Part shown: positions 25,045-34,489 of the stretch, piece by piece | Layout: the number at the start of each line of letters is the position of its first letter | Numbering within the stretch: position 1 is the first letter of the stretch | Assembly: GCA_963965975.1 (NCBI GenBank) | Contig: OZ014412.1 | Location: forward strand, 8,990,708 to 9,054,707 | DNA length: 64,000 bases | Source: Xestospongia bergquistia | Taxonomy: Eukaryota > Porifera > Demospongiae > Haplosclerida > Petrosiidae | Reading direction: 5' to 3' | Program-made: the position numbers and the translations under genes | Notes under the pieces: generated by a model | Databases searched by the model: none | What the model was told of the DNA's origin: nothing | Seen by the model: the letters and a program-made list of their open reading frames with translations, nothing else

Positions 25045-26310
25045 GATTATTAGGCGTATACAGGGATGGGACTGTCATGGAAAATTTGTTCCTAGTTAAA
25101 ATTGGACCTAGGTCCAATTTTTGCATGCAAAATTTGGACCTAGGTCCAATTTATGCAAGTTAAATTTGGACCTAGGACCAAATTTTGCTGCCTAATTTGG
25201 ACCTATATTGCAAAATTTGTTCCTAGAGATAGGTCCACTTTTTGCAACAAAATTTGGACCTAGGTCTACTTTTGGCAGCAAGACTTGGTCCCAAGTCCAA
25301 TTTGATCTGATTATAATAAGATTTAGCATTTAATCTAAATAAAGTCAGTACAAGTTATGTAATTATAGGTTATATTATATAGATAATGTTACAATTAATT
25401 AAGAGTTTTTATACAAGAGTCACATATCCATGATATGTGACTGTTGGTCTGCCAAATGACACTTGGGACTTCAACACAATCTTCATGATACCATTCTTTG
25501 CAGTCTTCGCACTCAATCATTCTACCCTCTTCTGGTTGACGACGCTTGCAGTATACTCTGAATTTCATATCAGCAACATATTGCTTTGCTTTCTTTCTTT
25601 GCTGCTGACAAGGGAAAGGGGTAATTGTCTTATTTTCAAGACAGTGACAAAGGTGGTCCCTCAATTGATGTTGAATGTAGGTTATTTGTGTTGGGGTTTG
25701 TCCACGCAAAGAGATGTGGCAAAAGCCAATGAAAAAAACCCACAATCACTTGTACCATGTTGTAGTTGAACTGGCTGAAAACACAAAGAAACTGAGAAAA
25801 TAATACAAACTTGTCCTGGTTTCTTCTCATAGTACACTTCTCCTTCTTTCATTGCTAGTTTGCCAGCCTTTTTCCTAATGCTTCTCTTCCTGTTAGCGGA
25901 ACAATCTGAGCCATAAGTTCCATTTTCTATGTAGTTTATTGCTTCCTCTGTCAGGTTCCCATCTTCTCTCTGCTGTGACATCGCTTTTTTGACACTTTGA
26001 AAACTTCACCAGGTGGCTAAAGCTCTCCATTTAAGTACATACAACATAAGAAGTGATAAATCAATTTGTATGTGTCAAATTCCACTTCTCTTTACCAAGT
26101 TATACAGTCTGAGACGCCTGGGTCCAAATATTGCAAGGCGGAATTAATTTTGCAGACTTTTTGTTGCCAAATTTGGTCCTAGGTCCAAATTTTGCACCTG
26201 GACCAAATTTTTCGTGACAGGACATCGATAAGGACATCCGGAAAGGACCGGAATTAAAACCTCTGAAAAAGGCGCAAAAAATCATAAGACTCTATACGCC
26301 CTATTAAGTG
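25045..26310. mobile_element. putative DNA transposon with palindromic subterminal repeats
   Basis: The left end (about 25045) reads TTATTAGGCGTATACAG. The right end (about 26310), reverse complemented, reads TTAATAGGGCGTATAGAG, an imperfect inverted repeat. Inside both ends lie copies of the palindrome TTGGACCTAGGTCCAA. There are several degenerate units from 25096 to 25300 and two or more at 26120-26215, as expected for transposase-binding subterminal repeats. The interior carries minus-strand Ulp1-like/PHD remnants. I could not define a clean target-site duplication, so boundaries are approximate. Confidence 0.5.
25395..25981 (-). pseudogene. Ulp1-like (C48) peptidase tail plus PHD finger relic
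   Basis: On the minus strand, a short 5' exon (25981 down to about 25812) precedes an exon carrying H-G-T-S-D-C-G-F-F-S-L-A-F-A-T, the catalytic-Cys segment typical of C48/Ulp1 peptidases. A one-base frame break near 25700 separates this from the downstream frame. That frame ends in a PHD-type zinc finger, with C-K-R-R, C-E-D-C, W-Y-H-E-D-C and W-I-C-D-S-C spacing, and a stop at 25395. The His/Asp part of the peptidase is missing. The sequence lies inside a putative transposon, so it is more likely mobile-element cargo than a host gene. Confidence 0.6.
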
Positions 26311-26312
26311 CC

Positions 26313-26318
26313 TGACGT
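26313..26318 (+). promoter_or_regulatory. CRE-like TGACGT upstream of the TIR gene
   Basis: TGACGT lies 28 bp before the TIR start codon. The same core occurs in one of the NLR/DEATH divergent promoters (11229-11234). Weak evidence, motif only. Confidence 0.25.
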
Positions 26319-26345
26319 TGTGTTTACAACGAGAGGCAAGTTGTC

Positions 26346-29302
26346 ATGAAGATCTTTATTAGTTACAGTAGTCCAATTAAGGAGGTTGCTGAGTTTGCTA
26401 AGAAACTGGAATCAAAGCTCGACAAGGTTAGCGAAACTTTTATCTTTCAAAACCCGAAGAAACATCCTGCTGGTGTTACATGGGGCAGCAATCTTGCTGA
26501 GAAAATACGCGATTGTGACGCTTTTATTGCTATAATAACCCAGGGATATCTTGACTCTGATATGTGCCATAAAGAATTTCATGCTGCTCATTTTATACAC
26601 AAAAAGTTGATTATACCAATTGTCTTTGAAGACCCAAAGTTTAAGGCTGATTATAAAAAAGGTCAATATGGAGCTGCTATAGAAATGGTAGTCAAGCCAA
26701 TACAATGGGTGATATTCAAAACTACAGACGTGGAGGAAAGTGCTTCAGAAGGCAAAATGTCTCCATATGAGCAAGTTCTTAATGGCTTAGGGCTTAAGGT
26801 TGTACCAGGTAAGTCACTTGATGTTATTATTAATGTTAGTTATTGTGTTTGCTTTTTTGCATTATGTACAGATGAAACAGAAGGTTCATCAATACAAGGA
26901 ATGTGTATTTTAATTATTATGAAGAGTAGACAAAGGGTAGAGGAATGTCAAACATTGGATAATACCATGAAAACTTTGTTGTAAAGTATGACGTAACAGG
27001 CACTTGTGTGTAAAATTTGTGTAAAGAGGATGATGGTTTTCTCTCACATTCTCAAGTGAGACTATAGGCTTTATTCATACTTTCTTAGAGATTTTCACAC
27101 AAATTCAGAGGCTACAACTTTAAAATAAGTTAATGAAAAAATTAAGAGCTTGTTTAGGGAAATGCTTTATGTGAATATCATTACTTTACACAAATTGATT
27201 CCATGGTACTTTGTGACATTTGACCTTTTATCTACTCTTTGTCTTATAGACCACTTAAATTGTAATAATTCTGTGTTGCATGTCTAGGGTGATGTGTGAA
27301 GGGTGAAGGATGTTAAAAATTTACACATTTAATTATAATTATTCACAATTGTGGTCTAATAGTTTATAATAATTATTTCATAAATACAAATTGGGGGTGT
27401 GACGCTATATAAACAGGGTGGACTTAAGCCAGTTATGCCCTCCTTTTTCTTTGTAAGCCATGCTGTTGAAGTACTTTTTAAGAGTTAATTTTATTGGCAT
27501 GCCTTCTGATGTCTTTATGACAATCCTTCTGATTGCTTAATTGTATTATAGTAATATGGTAATTTGTAAAACCGTGCATAGATACTCTAAAGCTTTTGTA
27601 CCCTAAAATATATATATGATTAATTTTCATGACTCAGTAATTGAAGTCACTGAACAGTTTTTATATATAACCATGTAGAATTGAGATTGTATCATTTTGT
27701 AATCTGTTATGTGGATAGTGTGCTGTTTAACAAATAGTTGATAAAAATAAGAAACTCTTACACAAAACTCAATACTACAAAAGATGCTTCCATACCAGAT
27801 AGAATAATAAGACCAAATAATGTTTGATGTTATTAGTTAAGATTAAAAATAAACTGCTATGGTCTTGTTTGTACCATCATTCTTCTTTCATTTTATTTTC
27901 TTGTATGCTGATACCTAGCTAGCTTGATAAACTATTCAAACTTTTAAAACTCCTATATATGGAAGCCTAAGGTGGACATACAAATCTACTTTGTAATTTC
28001 CAATTCTACCTCATAATTTCATATTCTACTTTGAATTTTTCCAAAAATATTCTAATTCCAATTCTATTGTCTATCCTTCAATGGAATATTTAGCAACTAA
28101 AATCCTATACTCCCACCCTAACTGGAAACATGTCACTTTGCTCCATTCTAAGAGACAGTTTGCAGTGCTCGCTTCACTCATTGAACTCAATGAAGTGAAG
28201 TGTGAGCACCGTGAGCTGTCTCTTAGAATGGAGTGAAGCGACATGTTTCCAATTAGGATGGGAGTATACGATTTTTTGTTAAATATTCCATCAAAGGATA
28301 GAAAATAGAATTGGAATTAGAATATTTTTGGAAAAATTCAAAGTAGAATATGAAATTACGATGTAATTATGGATTGCCGCCTTCGGCTTTGGTACCTATG
28401 AGGTATCGACATCTTCGAAATGGTTATTTTTGTTAAAAATTAGTTTGTATCACTGTGTATTTGTCATTAAAATAGCTGTCAGTATTGTCTTTGAATTGCT
28501 GCATTCCCAGCAAAGAACAGTTAAAATTACCATTAATTAAATAGTCTTGTCATATATGTTCTTAATTATAGGACAGTTTTTAATAACTGTAGTTTTTGTT
28601 TTGGCCACATGTTATGGATAATGTAATATGATATATATTATTATACTGAAAAATAAAAGATTTAAAAGTTGTCATGTATTAAAAGCAATGGCATCATCAA
28701 AAATTCGCAAGTGCTTTTGTTCTAGAAGATTCACAATATGAGATTTCTCTAGTTAACAAATATTAAATCGCTATATATAATAACATTACCTTATTACAAA
28801 TTATAATCAATTTTGTTATGTCATTATATAGAAGCTGAGAAACAGACAACTCCCACTCCCACAATGGTTTCACCAGTTTCTCGAGAGTTGTCAGGTAAGT
28901 TTTAGCTTAATTTTTATAATTTACCCCAAATAGATTGATTTAATGAATTTATTGTGATTGTGATCATTTTTTATTGTAGTTTTGGAAAAGCTTCTTCAGA
29001 CAAAATCACTCACTGAAGAAAGGTTGTCACTTGCATGTGATGAGAAGTTGTTTCTAGAGCTAAGTAGTCAGATACCACGATGTGATTTAACACTAGTTCT
29101 TAGTCTTGGATTAACATATGCTGATGAACAACATATCAAAAAAAATAAAGACAATGAGAAAGACAGGATAATTGCAACTTTAGTAAAATGGAAAGAAAAA
29201 AATGGCAGTGATGCTACTTACCTGGCATTAGTTAAGATCTTTATACGACATGAAAATCGTGAATTGGCTGAGTTCATATTGGATTACTTTATTTCTTTGT
29301 AA
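26346..29302 (+). CDS. TIR-DEATH protein
   Basis: Exon 1 (26346-26808, phase-1 end) encodes a TIR domain: F-I-S-Y-S at the N-terminus, a D-A-F-I-A-I-I-T strand, then S-D-M-C-H-K-E with Glu77 at the position of the NADase glutamate of catalytic TIRs, then L-I-I-P-I-V-F. Predicted exons 28832-28894 (linker) and 28980-29302 (DEATH, stop TAA at 29300) follow in phase, giving 282 residues. The linker and DEATH exons are near-identical to those of the NLR at 44829-45330. The likely role is cytoplasmic immune or cell-death signalling. TIR plus DEATH recalls MyD88, but the order is reversed. If the first intron is not removed, exon 1 reads on to a stop at 26984 as a TIR-only protein of 212 residues. 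The splice from 26808 to 28832 is inferred from phase and from the paralogue. Confidence 0.65.
27862..29284 (+). repeat. segmental duplication, partner 44216-45283
   Basis: Intron sequence, linker exon, 85-nt intron and DEATH exon are shared with the NLR locus at 44216-45283. From about 28818 to 28993 the two copies look identical, intron included. The upstream intron differs by substitutions and indels, and this copy additionally holds a MITE that the other lacks. Confidence 0.85.
27961..28390. mobile_element. foldback MITE, about 430 bp, in the TIR-gene intron
   Basis: Long inverted arms (about 27961-28165 and 28195-28390) pair over most of their length. The outer ends are GGAAGCCTAAGGTGGAC and the imperfect complement of CCGCCTTCGGCTTTGG. 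The homologous intron at about 44397 lacks it, so insertion followed the duplication. A second member of the family is at 42833-43243. No clear target-site duplication was found. Confidence 0.8.
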
Positions 29303-29337
29303 AGCCAAACTTTTTTCTAAATGATTTGTTACAATAC

Positions 29338-29343
29338 AATAAA
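29338..29343 (+). other. polyadenylation signal AATAAA
   Basis: A hexamer 36 nt after the stop of the TIR-DEATH gene. It supports a gene end here. Confidence 0.45.
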
Positions 29344-29892
29344 CAATAATGAATAAACAGTTTGTTGTTAATAATAAAAATAATTAGGTAAAACTACTAA
29401 ATTTTGAACACAGTAGTTTTTATATTTTTTTAAATAACTTTTTAATGATTCATAGCCTAGATTAAATAAGTAAGTGGTTTTGCCTGTTACGTTTTGATCA
29501 AAAATTGCTGGCATCTCTCTAAGAAATCTTCATAATAGATCTGTGGGCAGGCTCTTTCAGTCTTTTCATGTGACAGTGAATAGCAAAAAAATTCATCTAA
29601 ACATGTTCCACTCAAAGTTAAGTAAAGCCCACAAAATGTATTAATTAATTTTTGGTATTATCACTGTTCTATCCTACATGAAGTAATAATGGAGGAATGG
29701 GTAATATGAATATATATATAACAAGAATTACTGCTAAATATTCCCATTTATATCATTACTTTATTTATTGGTCAAATCATAAGCATATTTAGCTTCTTTG
29801 TTTATTCTAAATCTTTATATTCTGTAACTACAAATATTTTGGACATCACCTTCACAAGGATAGTAAACTTAAGAAGAAAAGTGGTAGTGTAG
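29344..29892. other. intergenic, nothing recognised
   Basis: AT-rich spacer. No open frame, repeat or motif that I can support. Confidence 0.4.
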
Positions 29893-32240
29893 GTCTTGTT
29901 TTAACAGAGGGAATCATCACTAAGGAGACACAAAGTCAAGAGTACTGGGGGCACTCTATCAGATAATCCATTGAGAGCATGGCTTACTAAATTATCTGAG
30001 AACCCAAGTATATTGGGAGTACTTGCTAGAATTTTATCATAATCAGAAGATACAATACAAATTATGTACTCAAAGTGTATGGTAAGTGGTTAATGTGATC
30101 ATTATTTCATATAGAGAGGAAAGATTTCCCAAATAAAGCTCATCAGGTAAGTTGTTATGTACTTTATACTTTAAGTATGCTTGTAAAGTTGCTTGAATGT
30201 CATATATAATAAATCTTTTCTACATGGCTCTACTTTGCTGTGTATGAACACTGATCCTCACACTCGTTACCTTAAACATTGTATTATCATATGTAATCTG
30301 AACGAAAAATCACTTTTCTTTCATAACGTAGTTGTAATACCATTCATCATAGTACTCAAGTTATACCAGCTTATCTTGTATTCAATATGCATTGTAATTA
30401 TTTTCTTTTATAGGTACCATAACACAGTTCATCTCTCACCTACTTATGAATACAATTTTGATTGGATAAGAGCAAAATTGGGAGACCTTTTTTGTGGTGT
30501 CACCTCTTCTTGAGTCTGCTGTTATGTCCAAATTTTGAAAGAGCTTAAGACATTTCCTTTGAATGTGTTTCCCAGAATTAAAACATCAATTGTATTTAAC
30601 TGAATCATTTGATGATGTTATGGATATAGTATGAGAGAAATGTACCATGATTAATGTCACTTGCTTTGAGACTATTGTTGAGTATTTAAAGATTGAAAAT
30701 GCTGAAACTGAAATTACATCCTACCCTTGCTAAAAGAGTACTAGTTAATTAAGTAAAGAAGGGCAACTCCATCATTGTGACATACTGTGCTTCATGCTAC
30801 ATAGTTGATGTTTTAGCGATCAAAGTTAAAATGAAACTTGACTTGCTGAAAGAGATGGGATTAATTAAAGTTACTTTTAAGTAACATACCATTTGGGGAT
30901 CTACATGCTAGGGATAAGGTATAAGACAGCATTATTAATAACTTAATTTTTAATAATAATACAGGAGAAAGAACTCTTGAGATGGAATTGTTTAATTGAT
31001 AAATATATGAGTTAAGAAAGATCAGCAACTATTGGAACTGAAATCACCTTTGGAACAGTCAGATAAAATGAATAGAATGAAGACATTTGGAGATTGAGCA
31101 GTTGACAAAAGTTACAAAAGGTTAGTTATATTCTGTGAGTAGTACATAATATGTATCATAGAATGTATAATTTGAAATGACAGATATTAAATATATAGGA
31201 CTGTTGTATTTTGTATATGTAGCATGAAGAAATTACACTTGGTTCAGATGAGTGTGTGTCTCTGTTAATTAGTTCACATACTCTTCACATAATAGAACTT
31301 TACCAACTTTAACCTCATAGTGTTGGAGCTGTTCTTGGACATTTATCAAAAAAGTACTACCTTTTAAACCCTTAAAATTCACCAGAGTAAAGTGAAGGCT
31401 GAGTTTTTTCATGACCTCCTAACAACTTTACCTTCCTCTCATCTCAAATCACTTGAATTTATTACTTGAATTACGTTTTGTGAAGTTGTTAAACTCAGTG
31501 TGTGCGAAAATGAGGACTTCATACCAGATCCATCCTCTCTTCTTAGATGCGAAACTATTGAGTTCGTTTTGGAATGGAAGATGGATGAACACACACTTTG
31601 TGAAATAAACGATCTGTTATGGAACACATTGAATGTATGGCTAAAGTTTTAGTTAAAGAAGTAAAGAAAAGGAACTCCATCATTGTAACATGCTATGCTT
31701 CATCCTATATGTAGTTGATATTTTACTAATCAAAGTTAAAATGAATCTTGGCATACTGAAAGAGATGTGATTAATAAAAATCACTATTGGTTATCATACC
31801 ATTTGGGATCTACATGCTAGGGATAAGGTATAAGACAATATTTTTCATAGTATTAAACATATTTTTTTAATAATACAGGAGATGAGAGCTCTTGAAGAGG
31901 AGATTGTTTCATTAAGAAATATACCAGTTGAGAGAGATCAGCAACTATTGGAGCTGAATTCATCTTTAGAACACTCAGAAAAAACGAGTAAAAAGAAGAC
32001 ACTAAAGATTGAGCAGTTGACAAAAGTTACAAAAGGTTAGTTATGTTCTGTGAGTAATACATAATATATATCATATAGTGTATAATTTGAAATGATAGAT
32101 TTTAAATATATTAGGAATGTTGTACTTTGTATATGTAGTATAAAGTAAATACAGTTACTATTGTCTATGTAGGTTATGTGATTGACGAGACAAGAAAAGA
32201 AAAAGAAGAGATAAAACATTTAATTAAACACTTAGAAGGT
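29893..32240 (+). pseudogene. DEATH-CARD gene relic, copy B, with duplicated tail
   Basis: The first exons, including the DEATH domain, are missing. It begins in the second death-fold segment (29893-30080, with stops), followed by remnants of the short exon (30117-30144) and the large exon (30415-30730). The C-terminal region is present twice, at 30727-31122 and 31470-32036, separated by an NLR LRR fragment (31232-31460). The second tail ends in a charged helix (E-E-I-V-S-L-R, T-K-V-T-K-G), and a further coiled-coil-like exon lies at 32172-32240. Frameshifts and stops are present in all parts. It derives from the same family as 62603-64000. Confidence 0.8.
31232..31460 (+). pseudogene. NLR LRR fragment inside DEATH-gene relic
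   Basis: A short LRR piece (S-D-E-C-V-S, Y-Q-L, L-P-S-S-H-L-K-S-L-E-F) joined to the intron after the first DEATH-gene tail. The junction resembles that at 13660-13700, implying a shared chimeric ancestor. Confidence 0.7.
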
Positions 32241-32463
32241 AAGCTAAAATTGACAGTACATGTATATATTATAAACATTTGTCATCATATGTGGGCAAAG
32301 GCTACAGTACTGTGTCTACTTTTGTAGACCTTTCTCATGAGTTAGCAAAAGGAGGGTCTAGCTCATTAGACTATATATTCTATTATGCTTAGAAGCCATT
32401 TTCTTTAGTCACCTATGTGAAACCAATGTGGGCCATTCCCTAGACTCTTGTACTATATAAGCA

Positions 32464-33152
32464 CATAGGCGTATTTAGACCCGGGCCAGCACGAGCTTTG
32501 TCCGGGTAAACTTGCTCAGACCAAAATTAATTACATTTTTCAAAAAATAAATTCATTGCTTTAACCAAAATAAAATTCATAATCTGTTTATTTACACGAA
32601 GATTAACCACTAACACATACCAGTCCAAATTATGACTTCACAGTTAGCAATTAGCACCTGCACCGAGTTTTGCCTTATAGTTTCTTTTGAGTGAGCTTTG
32701 AACACTTTGAACTGTGATCTGAGTCAGACTGAGTGCCAATATGAAAAGAACTCTTAAAGACTTTTGAGCTTCTAGTAATAGCAGCAGTAGTGGTGTAAGT
32801 CCATCACAATGTTCTAGAGAGTGAGGAAGATGACAGTGGAAATGACAGCAATGAAGAAATTGACAGAGAAATTAGAGGATTAAATGATCAAGATGGTTCG
32901 GTGTGAATCTAATAACAAAGTAATTTGAAATTATTCTTTCTACTTTTCTTGTACTGTACAGATACAGATGATGATGGTGTTAATCTAGAGAGTCCGCAGG
33001 GTTTAGTGATATACCCACAATACCACAAGTTAATGTACATGTACATGGTTGAGTAAAGGTTTAAAATTGTTAATAACTATTAATAACCACTAATTAATAA
33101 TGATGAATAATTAATAAGCCCTAGTACTATTAGAGACGTAGATACGCCTATG
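32464..33152. mobile_element. non-autonomous DNA element, 689 bp, 8-bp TSD
   Basis: The terminal inverted repeats start CATAGGCGTAT, with 13 of the first 14 bases matching. The element is flanked by the 8-bp duplication TATAAGCA (32456-32463 and 33153-33160). The 8-bp duplication fits hAT-type elements. No transposase is encoded. The TAGGCGTAT terminus resembles the ends of the putative element at 25045-26310. Confidence 0.8.
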
Positions 33153-33186
33153 TATAAGCATAGTGACATAGACTTTGTTGTTAGCT

Positions 33187-33223
33187 CTCTGATATTTTGC
33201 TTTAATAAAGCAAAATATCAGAG
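33187..33223. repeat. perfect hairpin, 18-bp stem with 1-nt loop
   Basis: Arms 33187-33204 and 33206-33223 are exact complements (arm CTCTGATATTTTGCTTTA). No associated gene was recognised. Confidence 0.9.
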
Positions 33224-33445
33224 ATATCGTCGGTTGTTGGTATATATGGCTTCCTCCTCCTTTTGCTTTTCGTAATTAATTTTAGCTATACTGTGACCTT
33301 TTGTAGACCTTTCTCATGAGTTAATAAAAAGGAGGGTCTAGCTTAGACTATATATTCTATTATGCTTAGAAGCCATTTTTTAGTCACCTATGTGAAGCCA
33401 CTATGGGCCATTCCCTAGACTCTTGTTCTATATAAGCATAGTGAT

Positions 33446-34489
33446 AGGCTAGGGTATTACTAGGACACTATATAATATATGATTTATATATTCACTGTCA
33501 CTCACCTTGTACATGTATGTAGTTTGCTAGGACATGCATGCATATACCATTATGGTTAATGCCATTTATTCATTATTTGATTAAAAGTATGGGTATGTGT
33601 TCAATCCTAATAAAGCTTTTAAACAGCTATAATATAAATCATACATCAACAAAAGTTTATATATGCTGGAGCCAAAGTTTTGTTCAATATCATGTGGTTT
33701 TGTCAGCATATACTTAGTCAATTATTGTTGTTTTGGTATATCAAAACTAAAACTAAAATTACTTTTAATTACTAAATTAAAATTACTAAAGCATTTGCTT
33801 TTGGTAAACTATAACTAAAACCCAATTACTGCATAGGTGGTATATTTTGCGGGTATAAATGTTCACAATTTCACCCAAAGTTCATATTTGCAAAAAAATT
33901 TCGCGAATTAAGAGAGATCTATTTTTGGCGAGGTGTGTGCAACAGATTATTAATAGGGGTTCACCATATTCACAACACCTGAGGTGCACTCACATGATCA
34001 CAGCAGTTATTAGCATGTAAAATTAATTATTATTAATAGCAGCATACCAACATTCTTAAGTTGAATACACACCTTCTTATAAAGTGATGCCAGCCTGATG
34101 TTGTTGCTTTGAGTTACTGATCGTGATGGTCTGAGGAAAGTCAGTGTCAAGTGTTAATTAAAGTAAGATTTTGGCTATGTATGATATATACATAAAGAAG
34201 CAGTGTCAATCAGTAGACAGTTGAAAACATTACAGTACAAATGCATTCAGGAATATTATTTAGTCACAAAACCAAAAAAAATTAGGATATAGACTGACAT
34301 ATTATGAATTACACAGATTTCACATAATTTCAAAAGGTCTTTAAATAAGTCAATTAAGCATAGTCGGGTATTGTAGTTCTCATCAGTGTTGAAGGTTATC
34401 TGTAAAAATTGATCACATAGGAAGTGTATAACATAAGAGTGTGTACATTGTGTACTTATTATCTGGGCTATACATGTACCTGATGCTGT
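33446..34489. other. intergenic, no gene seen
   Basis: AT-rich. A stretch at 33860-33930 (TTCGCGAATTA and nearby) looks like dispersed-repeat sequence, but no ends could be defined. Confidence 0.4.

Larger units (their letters stand above)
32325..33445 (+). repeat. direct repeat pair flanking a transposon
   Basis: The segments 32325-32463 and 33302-33445 are about 140-bp direct copies. They share TAGACCTTTCTCATGAGTTA, TATATTCTATTATGCTTAGA and GGGCCATTCCCTAGACTCTT. The first copy is interrupted at its end by the element at 32464-33152. Confidence 0.85.
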
